Shown one piece after another: positions 36,643 through 45,416 of a stretch of DNA of 64,000 nt. Every line of letters begins with the position of its first letter. The stretch's first letter is position 1. Source of the DNA: Alphaproteobacteria bacterium (GTDB lineage: Bacteria > Pseudomonadota > Alphaproteobacteria > Micavibrionales > Micavibrionaceae); contig JAUHWR010000001.1 in NCBI GenBank assembly GCA_030427385.1, forward strand, positions 1,980,042-2,044,041, given 5' to 3'. The notes below the pieces were generated by a model. It was not told where the DNA came from, did no database searches, and worked only from the letters and a program-made list of their open reading frames with translations. Both the position numbers and the translations under genes were made by a program.

Positions 36643-37947
36643 TTAAGGTGTGATTAGCCCCATATTTGCTGCGTTCAATAAACCGAGATTAGCCGCAAGG
36701 AGATAGTTGGAGAGCTCACCTTGATATTTTGTGCCAACCAGAGCGGTTTGAGAAGTAATGATGTCATTACTGGCATCCAGAATATCCAGTACGGTACGCT
36801 GGCCAAGTTTGGCTTCCTCCTCCACGCCATGCATGGTGCTTTCGGCGGCGGTGATTTCAATCATGCGGTATTCTTCCTCATCGGCGGCGCTGGTTAAGAT
36901 GCGGTAATTACGTAGAACATCTTGGCGGATTTGACGCTGTAGATCTTCGGCCTCATAGGTGCTGCGCTTGGCGCTATGTTTTGCTTGGCGCAGACGGGAG
37001 CGAGTTGTGCCCGCCTGATAGAGAGGGATAACAGCGCGCAATCCCAGTGTTTCGACGGCGCTGCTGGTGATAATGCCGGGTTGGGGGTCGTATGATTTAT
37101 TATAAGCCGCATAGGCAGACAGGCGGGGCAGTAATTCGCGAAAGACGCTATCGATGCCATGTTCGGCGGCATTTTGTTCATAGCGGGCAATCCAAAGATC
37201 GGGGTTTTGCGAGTCTGCTGCGGCTAATAATTCATCAATTCCATCCGGAAATTGAAAATCCAGCATGGGGACGGATGGTACGTTATCGGCGGATAGACCC
37301 GTGATTTGTTCAAATTCTGCCATGCTGATATCCATGGCGCGTTTGGCATTAATAACGGCGCTGTCGGCGCGGGCAAGGCGGCCTTTGGCTTGATCGACAT
37401 CGGTAATTGTTAATTCACCGCCGTCAAAACGCGCGCGGGCGCCATTACGCTGGCCTTGGATATTTTCCTGATTTTTCAGGCGCAGATTATATAGTTGTAC
37501 ATCGCGTTTGACATTCAACATGGCGCGGATTGCCTCCAGCAAGATATCCTGTTCGGCTTGGTGTAGATAGGCTTCGCCGGCATTGATCAGGGCGCGGGCG
37601 CGGCGCGTTTCGGCAAATGTTTTGCCGCCCTGCCAGATGGGTTGATCGAGAGTTACGCTATAATCCTTTGTCGTGGCACCATCGCCGCCGCCAAAATTAC
37701 TATTATCAATATCGGTGGTAAAAATACCGGCTTCGGCGCCGAGTGTGGGACGCCATCCGGAGGTTGCCTGCGGGTATAGTTCTTTTGTTTCCGCCAGTTT
37801 TTCACGGGCTGCATTTAAACCGGGGTGGGTATGATAGACATGGCGCAGTACCTGGAAAAAATTTTGGTGGTCTGGCTGTTCCTCTGCGGCATGGAGGTGA
37901 GTGGGGGATAGAAGTAAAAAAGAAAGTAGTAAAATACGAAGAATCAT
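36643..37947 (-). CDS. TolC-family outer-membrane efflux/secretion channel
   Basis: The 434-residue protein begins with a signal peptide (ILRILLLSFLLLSPTHLHA). The start at 37947 has GAGGTT five bases upstream. Two repeats of the outer-membrane efflux fold include ATSGWRPTLGAEAGI, LDQPIWQGGKTFAETRRAR and QAGTTRSRLRQAKHSAKRS, with the expected coiled-coil helices. It lacks a long C-terminal extension. Its position beside the ABC/HlyD genes suggests it is the outer-membrane component of that type I system. It is transcribed away from them. Confidence 0.9.
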   Translation of the reverse strand: MILRILLLSFLLLSPTHLHAAEEQPDHQNFFQVLRHVYHTHPGLNAAREKLAETKELYPQATSGWRPTLGAEAGIFTTDIDNSNFGGGDGATTKDYSVTLDQPIWQGGKTFAETRRARALINAGEAYLHQAEQDILLEAIRAMLNVKRDVQLYNLRLKNQENIQGQRNGARARFDGGELTITDVDQAKGRLARADSAVINAKRAMDISMAEFEQITGLSADNVPSVPMLDFQFPDGIDELLAAADSQNPDLWIARYEQNAAEHGIDSVFRELLPRLSAYAAYNKSYDPQPGIITSSAVETLGLRAVIPLYQAGTTRSRLRQAKHSAKRSTYEAEDLQRQIRQDVLRNYRILTSAADEEEYRMIEITAAESTMHGVEEEAKLGQRTVLDILDASNDIITSQTALVGTKYQGELSNYLLAANLGLLNAANMGLITP

Positions 37948-38063
37948 AGCAACCTCAAATTGATTAATGTCATCATTCGAGATAATCAAACTATAAGTTA
38001 ATATACAACTATAAATGTATATTTATACACAATGCGAATAATTATATACAATTGTATGTGTAA

Positions 38064-38786
38064 TTATATGGTCATTTGGCCGTCATGACCGCGATCAAGC
38101 ATATAGCCGATGCAACGAATGGTTCGTATGATTTGTGGACAGGTGGCATCATCCCCCAATTTTTTGCGTAATCTGGTGATTTTGACATCAATGGCCCGCG
38201 GGGTCGGGATGTAATTATCTTCGCGAATTGATTCGCATAAATCCTCTCGCCGTACCGGCTCCCCCAAATTTTTATATAGGGCTTCGATGAGTAGATATTC
38301 ACGCATCGTCAAGTCAATCGGCTGGTTTTCGCGGTCAAGTAATTGGTAGCGCTCCGGGTCTAGAGTCATGCCGTGGAAGCTGAAATTTTGAGGCTCCGGA
38401 TGATTATTTTGCCATGTGTCATTGGCTTGAAAGCGGCGTAGATTGGCGCGTATGCGGGCATTGACATCCTGAACATCGAACGGTTTGCAGATATAATCAT
38501 CCGCGCCGAAATCAAGGCATCCCGTTTGTTTTTTCATGCATGTTTCCCCGCTGATGATAATAAGAGGTGCATTGGTTTGCAGGCGCAGGTCAGGAATAAA
38601 ATTTTCAGCAGATCCATCAGGTAAATGTAAATCGAGAAGAACCAAATCAATGGGATGTTGGCTTAAGACATCCATCATGCGCTTTCCGTTGGCGGCTTCG
38701 ATAACAAGGAATCCTTCTTCTTCCAAGTTATCTTTCAGGATTGTACGGACAATTTTATCGTCGTCAACGACCAGCAGGGTTTGCAT
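38064..38786 (-). CDS. OmpR-family response regulator
   Basis: The 240-residue protein has a receiver domain with the phosphoacceptor D52 (LVLLDLHLPDGSAEN), the acidic pocket DDD at residues 8-10 and the conserved Lys in DDYICKPFDV. A winged-helix DNA-binding domain of OmpR type follows (about 140-235), with REYLLIEALYKNLGEPVRRE and VKITRLRKKLGDD. It is divergent from the secretion operon, and GAAA repeats at helical spacing lie between them, making it the likely direct regulator. No kinase is adjacent, although the hybrid kinase at 48646 could be its partner. Confidence 0.92.
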   Translation of the reverse strand: MQTLLVVDDDKIVRTILKDNLEEEGFLVIEAANGKRMMDVLSQHPIDLVLLDLHLPDGSAENFIPDLRLQTNAPLIIISGETCMKKQTGCLDFGADDYICKPFDVQDVNARIRANLRRFQANDTWQNNHPEPQNFSFHGMTLDPERYQLLDRENQPIDLTMREYLLIEALYKNLGEPVRREDLCESIREDNYIPTPRAIDVKITRLRKKLGDDATCPQIIRTIRCIGYMLDRGHDGQMTI

Positions 38787-38803
38787 ATAAGTACACTCTA
38801 AAG

Positions 38804-38842
38804 TTGAAACAAGATGAAATAAAACGAAACACTATTGAAACA
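38804..38842. promoter_or_regulatory. Phased GAAA repeats in divergent promoter, candidate regulator binding site
   Basis: GAAA occurs at 38806, 38816, 38826 and 38837, giving spacings of 10, 10 and 11 bases. Three copies read GAAAC and one GAAAT. Repeats on one helical face are typical for tandem OmpR-family dimers. The site lies between the OmpR-type regulator gene and the repeat-protein operon. Confidence 0.5.
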
Positions 38843-38917
38843 TAAAATTTATATTTAAACAATCTATAATTGATATCATAGTAATTCAAGCCAATCAATT
38901 ACATTCAGGAGGGCGGC

Positions 38918-41455
38918 ATGGAAGAAAAGATAGAAACGAATCAAGTCACATCAAAAATTGAAAATGGTCAGGAATTATCCGATCTGGTTTTTGTCCCTGT
39001 ATCCAAGTTGGATGCTGATCAATATATGGTGAGCGATCTGGACGGTGTGACCGAGAGTGTCTTCGGATCCGGCAATATGGGATATGCCAGTCTGCAAGCC
39101 GCGCAAACAAATGGGGCTTTTCAAAAATTTCAAAGTGATATCACAGAAGGCATGGGCGATGATGCAGTGCAGAGCGGTAATGTTCAAACGGCCAAAATGC
39201 CATCATTATCATCATTCAGTTCAGAAATATCGGGGTTATCCAATATCCCTGCTGATGTTGGGACAAGTGTTCCTGAAGGTGGCGCGCAGGATCCTTTATC
39301 GAATAAAGACGGTTCAGCAGGCGTGACCAATGCAGCGGTCAGTTCGGTCAGCGCATCAGAATTATCATCAAATGCAGGAAATTTCAGCCCGAGCGGGTCT
39401 GGGTTAAGTTTATCGGAAACAGGGGGGAGTACGACAAATAACAGCACGTCTTCGACAAGTTCAACAACGAATACGATCACACATAATACACAGAATAATT
39501 ACACCTATAACAATACCTATAATGATGGTGACGTAACTAATAATTATTATGATAACAGCATTAACATTTTGAATGATTTTGATCTGGATTTATTGAATGT
39601 GAATATTCTGGTCGATCAGGTTTTTACAAACGTCAATACCACGATTGAAACGCTATTAAATTCGGTCGGGGATGTTACCGGCAAATTATTATTCATTCTG
39701 AATAACTTGCAAAATGCAACCGGTGATACATTGAATATTGTCACCACGATTACGGCGGATTTGCTGGAGTCAGTTACGAATAATCTGGAAGTTTTGCTGC
39801 AAAGTGTGACTGAAACTCTGGGTGATAATCTGGAGACTGTTACCAATAACATTCAAAATATTCTGGATTTAGATATCATAAATAATATCGATATCATCGA
39901 TACGGTGGGCGATACCATCGGGCATTTGGGCGGCGCAGTTCATAATTTAAAACTTGTGATTGGTGATGTTAAAAACGTGATCACGGATTTGGATGTGACA
40001 AATGTGGCGGGCGATGCGCTGACATTAATTGATACGAAGCTATCCCTATTGGAAGTTGTTGTTGATCAGACAATTTTGGTTGCGGATAACGTGCTGAATG
40101 ATTTGGGTCTTGATTTATTCGGAGACGGAAACGGCGATGGGGATATCGGATTAGGTTTGGACCTTGATTTAGCGGGGCAGGGCATTTTTGATGTGCCATT
40201 GGATGTTGTCATTGATCCGATTGAGGATTTAGCCGGAGATATCGATCTGGATTTAAATATAGGATTGGATTTATTCGGTACGGATAATGTTGATAATGAT
40301 GCAGGTGATCAGGATCTGACGTTACTGGCGGATGTTGATTTATTAGATGACAATATTGTTGATCTTGCCGAGGCGGTGGAGTTAGACCCGGTTGAGGCTA
40401 TAGTCGGGGATATAGATATTGATTTAACCGATGCGGTGAATATCCTTGGTGATCAGGCAGGCGGATTATTGGATCAGGAAGACGGCGGATCAGGCGGCGG
40501 AATTCTGGCCCAAGTTGGTGATGTGGTTGCCGATATCGCCGATGCCGTTTTACCCGATATTGAAGATGGTCTGTTGGAAGATGCCGGATTGGGCGCAATT
40601 GGCGATCTTATCGGCGGTGATTTGCTGGGCGGCGGCGATGATGGTGATCATGATATCGGCGCGGGATTGGACGTCGATTTGGTTGATCATGATCTTGTTG
40701 ATGTGCCTTTGGATGTTGCCATTGATCCGGTTGAAGATTTAGTGGGTGATATTGATCTGGATTTGAATGTCGGCATTGATGTCTTTGGTACGGATGATAT
40801 CGATAATGATGCCGGTGATCAGGATGTAACGTTATTGGCGGATGTGGATATTCTTGATGATGATATTATCGCATTGGCAGATGGGTTGAATTTGGATCCG
40901 GTGGAGGCCATTACGGGTGACATAGATGTGGATTTAACCGATGCGGTGAATATCCTTGGTGATCAGGCAGATGGATTATTAGATCATGAAGATGGCGGAT
41001 CGGATGGCGGTTTGCTGGCAGATGTCGGTGATATCGTTGCCGACGTAGTCGATGCCGTTCTGCCCGATATTGGTGGCGGATTACTTGGCGGCGCGGATGA
41101 TGGCATCTTGGGCGGTGATGAGGCATTAAATGCAGACTCGGTTGAAGATTTGCTGCAAGAAATTGATCTGGGGCTTGAGCCGGTCATGGATATTTTAGAT
41201 TTGGGTCAAGTTGGCGGTGATGATGCCGATGGCGGATTACTGGGCGGTGATGATGGCGGTGTGGTCAATTGGACCGATACCATTATTACCGAAGGGATCG
41301 GAGTCTTTGATGATCTGAATAGCGGCCTTGGAGCAGGCGGCGGTATTTTACCGGAACCTGTCGGAAGTGTGGCAGAGGGGCTGGGCGCGTTAGATATTAC
41401 GGGTGATCATGGCGGCGGCGGTGGCGGCGGCATATTCGGAGGATTATTCGGATGA
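38918..41455 (+). CDS. Large Asp/Leu-rich repeat protein, probable type I secretion substrate
   Basis: The 845-residue protein has no signal peptide. The N-terminal part is Ser/Asn/Thr-rich and ends in a spacer full of Asn and Tyr (about 170-215). Helical segments with the pattern LLESVTNNLEVLLQSVTETL cover about 220-400. Two tandem 170-residue acidic repeats follow (residues 409-578 and 579-735). The C-terminus is Gly-rich (GGGGGGGIFGGLFG). No Cys is present. The first ABC gene overlaps its stop by four bases, and a strong AGGAGG precedes ATG 38918. Substrates of type I systems are usually encoded beside their transporter, lack signal peptides and are acidic, so secretion by the downstream system is the best reading. 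A surface adhesin or matrix role is inferred. Confidence 0.75.
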   Translation: MEEKIETNQVTSKIENGQELSDLVFVPVSKLDADQYMVSDLDGVTESVFGSGNMGYASLQAAQTNGAFQKFQSDITEGMGDDAVQSGNVQTAKMPSLSSFSSEISGLSNIPADVGTSVPEGGAQDPLSNKDGSAGVTNAAVSSVSASELSSNAGNFSPSGSGLSLSETGGSTTNNSTSSTSSTTNTITHNTQNNYTYNNTYNDGDVTNNYYDNSINILNDFDLDLLNVNILVDQVFTNVNTTIETLLNSVGDVTGKLLFILNNLQNATGDTLNIVTTITADLLESVTNNLEVLLQSVTETLGDNLETVTNNIQNILDLDIINNIDIIDTVGDTIGHLGGAVHNLKLVIGDVKNVITDLDVTNVAGDALTLIDTKLSLLEVVVDQTILVADNVLNDLGLDLFGDGNGDGDIGLGLDLDLAGQGIFDVPLDVVIDPIEDLAGDIDLDLNIGLDLFGTDNVDNDAGDQDLTLLADVDLLDDNIVDLAEAVELDPVEAIVGDIDIDLTDAVNILGDQAGGLLDQEDGGSGGGILAQVGDVVADIADAVLPDIEDGLLEDAGLGAIGDLIGGDLLGGGDDGDHDIGAGLDVDLVDHDLVDVPLDVAIDPVEDLVGDIDLDLNVGIDVFGTDDIDNDAGDQDVTLLADVDILDDDIIALADGLNLDPVEAITGDIDVDLTDAVNILGDQADGLLDHEDGGSDGGLLADVGDIVADVVDAVLPDIGGGLLGGADDGILGGDEALNADSVEDLLQEIDLGLEPVMDILDLGQVGGDDADGGLLGGDDGGVVNWTDTIITEGIGVFDDLNSGLGAGGGILPEPVGSVAEGLGALDITGDHGGGGGGGIFGGLFG
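40142..41105 (+). repeat. Two tandem long repeats in the Asp/Leu-rich protein gene
   Basis: The unit starting at 40142 recurs at 40652, a period of 510 bases (170 codons). Both units share runs such as DIDLDLN, NDAGDQD, LTDAVNILGDQA and AVLPDI at equivalent places. The second unit is slightly shorter at its end. Confidence 0.8.
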
Positions 41456-43191
41456 TGAGTACGGCAGGGGCATTATTTACAGACACATTCGCGCACAAAA
41501 AAGACGATATTTTACAACCGGACGGATTTAAGCAAGATACGGGATCGTTATTATTATCTACATTTGTGATTAATATTCTCTCATTGGCATTGCCGGTGAT
41601 GACATTACAGATTTATGATCGTGTGTTGCCGAATGAGGGGACATGGACCTTACCGGTTTTAATTATCGGGGTCTGTTTGGCGATTGTTCTGGAGGCGATG
41701 CTGCGTTTATGTCGGCAATATATCACCAGTCGCGCCGGTGCCAAATATGAGCATTTAACAGCGTGCCGCGCGATGGATAAAGTGTTGAATGCCGATTTAT
41801 CCAAAACCATTGATTACGGTATCGGCGAGCATTTGCACCGCATGGGATCGGTGGGCAAGGTAAAGGATTTTTATAATGGTCAGGCCTTAGTCACGTTGGC
41901 GGAGCTGGCGTTTATTCCGGTGTTTTTGGGTTTGATTTATTATATTGCGGCGCCGTTAATATTGGTGCCCATTACGATTTTAAGTATTTTTACCGCCCTG
42001 TCATTTTGGGGGGGATATAGATTACGTCATGCCTTGCAGCGCCGCGAAAAAGCCGATGATCACCGTTTTAATTTCCTGATTGAATCCTTAAAGGGTGTGC
42101 ATACTCTTAAGGCCTTTTCCTTAGAGAAATTTTTCGAGCGGCGTTATGAAGCTTTGGAGGAGACATCAACTTATGCCAATTATCGCGTGACCGAGGAAAC
42201 GGCAGGAATTTTTAATAACGGGGCGATTTTCTCGCATTTAATGGTTACGAGCGTGATTAGCGTGGGGGCGTGGTGCGTGTTAAGCGGATATGTCACAACG
42301 GGCGGATTGATTGCCACCCTTTTATTATCAGGGCGTATGATGCAGCCCGTTCAAAAGGCGCTGGGGTTATGGGCGCGTTATCAGGATTATGCCCTAGCCC
42401 GCGCACATTTAAGCGGGATTTTATTAACGCCGCAAAATGAAAACGAATATGTAGAAGAGGCACCGCAAGTATATCCGGAAGGACGATTAAAGATAACGGA
42501 TATGTCGTTTAAGTACCAAAAAGACGAGCATAACTTTTTGGAAAAAATTGACTTAAGTTTGAAATATGGCGATACGATCTTAATATCCGGCGCGCAGGGG
42601 GCGGGAAAATCAACATTGTTAAATTTGATTTCGGGAATATACCCCCCTGCCAGCGGGGAAATTATGATTGATGGGCAGAGATTGCAGTCTTTCTCTCAGA
42701 ATCAATTTATCAAGCATGTTGGTTATATCCGATCCGAGCCAATGATTTTTCGCGGTACGATCCGCGATAATGTGACCGCCTTTGGGTTGATACCCGAAGC
42801 GCAGGTGCAAGAGGTTGCCAGATTATTAGAGATTGATCGCGATATTGCCAAATTACCGGGCGGGTTTGATACGTTCCTGAGCGGGAATAATACTGATTCC
42901 ATCCCATCCGGCTTGAAACAACGGCTTTCGATTTTACGCGTTCTGGCAACCAAGCCGAAATTGATCTTATTTGATAATGCCGATCGCGCCTTGGATAAGG
43001 AAGGATATGCCATGATTTATAGCTTTTTGGCACGTCTTAAGGGCAAAGCCACCATGATTTTAGTGTCTGAAGATCGCAATATTTGTGATTTGGCGGAGCG
43101 TCATTATGTGATGAGAGACGGGAAATTAATACCGGATTCTCAGCAAGAAAAACAAGGAAATATCAAGCCATATCAGGAGTTAAGATTATGA
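41452..43191 (+). CDS. Type I secretion ABC protein with degenerate nucleotide-binding domain
   Basis: The 579-residue protein has six membrane segments (about 30-300, beginning LLLSTFVINILSLALPVM with the type I landmark LQIYDRVLPNEG) followed by an ATPase domain. Walker A (SGAQGAGKSTLL) is intact. The signature that should read LSGGQ is SIPSGLKQRLS. Walker B ends LILFDNADRALD, where the catalytic Glu is replaced by Asn. The switch His region reads ILVSEDR instead of AHR. The Q-loop Gln is also missing (GYIRSEP). These changes suggest it hydrolyses ATP poorly or not at all. It overlaps the next ABC gene by four bases, and the pair probably forms a heterodimer. Confidence 0.9.
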   Translation: MMSTAGALFTDTFAHKKDDILQPDGFKQDTGSLLLSTFVINILSLALPVMTLQIYDRVLPNEGTWTLPVLIIGVCLAIVLEAMLRLCRQYITSRAGAKYEHLTACRAMDKVLNADLSKTIDYGIGEHLHRMGSVGKVKDFYNGQALVTLAELAFIPVFLGLIYYIAAPLILVPITILSIFTALSFWGGYRLRHALQRREKADDHRFNFLIESLKGVHTLKAFSLEKFFERRYEALEETSTYANYRVTEETAGIFNNGAIFSHLMVTSVISVGAWCVLSGYVTTGGLIATLLLSGRMMQPVQKALGLWARYQDYALARAHLSGILLTPQNENEYVEEAPQVYPEGRLKITDMSFKYQKDEHNFLEKIDLSLKYGDTILISGAQGAGKSTLLNLISGIYPPASGEIMIDGQRLQSFSQNQFIKHVGYIRSEPMIFRGTIRDNVTAFGLIPEAQVQEVARLLEIDRDIAKLPGGFDTFLSGNNTDSIPSGLKQRLSILRVLATKPKLILFDNADRALDKEGYAMIYSFLARLKGKATMILVSEDRNICDLAERHYVMRDGKLIPDSQQEKQGNIKPYQELRL

Positions 43192-45416
43192 GTAGCCCCG
43201 CCGCAAACGCCGCGCAAGATGACAAAGCATTTGAGCGCTTTGTCGATAGTCAGCCAATTTTAAATATGCTGGCCTTATTAAGCAGAACTGGGCGTAGCCA
43301 TTTTGAAGAAGAAGGCGCATGGGAAGTTTGTTTATGCGCGATGGTCATGAAATTAGAGCCGCAATGCACCGTACAAAGAATTTTGGAGGCATTGCCATAT
43401 CATAATGACAAGATGGATGCGGAGGATTTCTTAAATACCATGGCGCATTTAGGTTATTTTTGCCGTAAGGCGGAAAGCGCGTTGGAATATATTGATGAGC
43501 GTTTATTGCCCGCTGTCTTTATTCCCGATTACGGCCATCCATCCATTATTATCGGACGTGAAGCCGATGGACGACATAGATTTTATGATCCTATCTCCAA
43601 GTTAGTGTCCAATGTTGCGCCTAGCACTGAAAATAGCGGACATATCTGGTTTTTTCAAAAGTATGACGAGCAAAAATCATCTCTGTCTAAATTTATGCGA
43701 AAAGGCAGTGGGTATAGCTGGTTTTATGCATTGCTGCGCCGCTTTAATGGCACATTCGCACAGGTCATGACGGCGGGTTTCATTTTGAACATTATTGCGC
43801 TGATTACGCCGTTATTTATTATGCTGGTTTATGATCGCGTTATTGCGGCGGGCAGCATGGAAACATTACCGATGTTGGCGGTGGGCGCATTTATTGCGAT
43901 TGGCTTTGAGTGGAAATTGCGCGGCATACGATCACGCGGTCTGTCATGGTTGGCAGGGCGGTTGGATAATATTGTCGGTAATCGCATTTTAGCGCATTTG
44001 ATTGGTTTGTCCCCCGATACGATTGAAAAAGCATCCGTATCGGCGCAGATTGCGCGGATTAAAACATTTGAATCGGTGCGCGATTTTTTTAGCGGATCCG
44101 TCTTTTTATCCGTCTTGGAAGCGCCGTTTGTCTTTATTGCAATTGGGGCGGTGATGATGATTGCGGGGCCGTTGGTTTATGTGCCGCTATCGGTGTCGGT
44201 GGCGTATATCGCGCTGTTTATCTATATCCGTCAAAAGGTGAAAGTTTATATTCGCCTGGCGGCGAAAAACAGCTCGGCACGTCAACAATTTACAATTGAG
44301 ACGTTTGAGAAGTTGCACGGTATTCGCGGGCAGGGTTTGACCGGAAAATGGCAACAAAAATTCCGCCATTTATCAGGGCAGGAAATGATGTCGCATTTTG
44401 TTCTGGGGTGGTATGGCATTTTGGCGGAAACGTGCGCGCATACCTTGACGGTTCTGGCCGCCGTGATGACGGTGGGGTTTGGCGTGCATCTGGTATGGGC
44501 CGGCGCAATGAGCGCGGGCGCGCTGGTGGCCAGTATGATTTTGGTGTGGCGTATTTTGACCCCGTTCTATGCGATATGTACGATGATCCCGCGTCTTGAG
44601 CAGCTGCGGAATAGTATTCATCAGGTGAACCAGTTAATGGATATTGAAACCGAAGCCGAAGCCGCGCGTAGTTTTTCCAGATTGCCGCGTTTAAGCGGGG
44701 CGCTGTCATTTCAAAATGTGTCATTTAAATATCAGCCTGACCAAGATGTTATTTTTTCCAATTTAACATTCGAGGCCAAGGCCGGGGATTTGGTGGCAAT
44801 TACCGGCGGTAATGGATCGGGCAAAGCCACAATTTTGAAATTATTGAAATCATTGCATCAACCGGAAACAGGCACCATACGATTGGACGGATTTGATATT
44901 CGCCAGTTGGATGCGCCGCATTTACGCCGCCAGATTGCCTATGTGCCGAAAACGCCGCATTTTTTCCACGGATCGATTTTGGAAAATTTACGCTTTTCCA
45001 ATCCGCTAGCGAGCCGTGAGGATATTGAAAAAGCGCTGGATTTGGCGAATATTTTGGAGGCGGTGCAGGAATTGCCAAAGGGGTTGGATACGGTGATCGG
45101 GTATCATAGTGATATTAAGCTGACATCCAATATGCAGGCATGTTTATCGCTGGCGCGGGCATATTTACATCCGGCGGCGTTATTACTGATTGATGAATTA
45201 CCCAATAAATTATTATCGGGGCGCACAGGGCAAAATTTAAAAGATTATCTGGCACGTGCCAAAGGCAAACGCACCATTTTATTCTGCACGTATCGTGAGG
45301 ATTTTATGAAATTGGCGGATACGATTGTATGGCTGAAGGAGCAGGAAAAGCCCCTTTGCGTTACCCGCGCCGATTTTTTTGATAACATTAAAACACAATT
45401 AAAGGTTGTATCATGA
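43188..45416 (+). CDS. Type I secretion ABC protein with C39-like N-terminal domain and degenerate ATPase
   Basis: This 742-residue protein has an N-terminal C39-peptidase-like domain (about 20-160). The catalytic Cys is not recognisable, although the later HPSIIIGREADGRHRFYDP is, as in LapB-type transporters that only bind substrate. Membrane segments fill about 185-470 (IALITPLFIMLVYDRVIAAG). The ATPase domain has Walker A GGNGSGKATIL, with Ala where Ser or Thr binds Mg. The signature is LTSNMQACLSLARA instead of LSGGQ, and TYR replaces the switch-His motif. Walker B (LLLIDEL) keeps Asp-Glu. The protein complements its partner only partly. It overlaps the adaptor gene by four bases. Confidence 0.9.
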   Translation: MSSPAANAAQDDKAFERFVDSQPILNMLALLSRTGRSHFEEEGAWEVCLCAMVMKLEPQCTVQRILEALPYHNDKMDAEDFLNTMAHLGYFCRKAESALEYIDERLLPAVFIPDYGHPSIIIGREADGRHRFYDPISKLVSNVAPSTENSGHIWFFQKYDEQKSSLSKFMRKGSGYSWFYALLRRFNGTFAQVMTAGFILNIIALITPLFIMLVYDRVIAAGSMETLPMLAVGAFIAIGFEWKLRGIRSRGLSWLAGRLDNIVGNRILAHLIGLSPDTIEKASVSAQIARIKTFESVRDFFSGSVFLSVLEAPFVFIAIGAVMMIAGPLVYVPLSVSVAYIALFIYIRQKVKVYIRLAAKNSSARQQFTIETFEKLHGIRGQGLTGKWQQKFRHLSGQEMMSHFVLGWYGILAETCAHTLTVLAAVMTVGFGVHLVWAGAMSAGALVASMILVWRILTPFYAICTMIPRLEQLRNSIHQVNQLMDIETEAEAARSFSRLPRLSGALSFQNVSFKYQPDQDVIFSNLTFEAKAGDLVAITGGNGSGKATILKLLKSLHQPETGTIRLDGFDIRQLDAPHLRRQIAYVPKTPHFFHGSILENLRFSNPLASREDIEKALDLANILEAVQELPKGLDTVIGYHSDIKLTSNMQACLSLARAYLHPAALLLIDELPNKLLSGRTGQNLKDYLARAKGKRTILFCTYREDFMKLADTIVWLKEQEKPLCVTRADFFDNIKTQLKVVS

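Noticed and set aside
39981-41187. Minus-strand ORFs within the repeat-protein gene
   Set aside because: They are His/Pro/Arg-rich translations arising from the Asp-codon repeats on the plus strand and show no independent coding signal.
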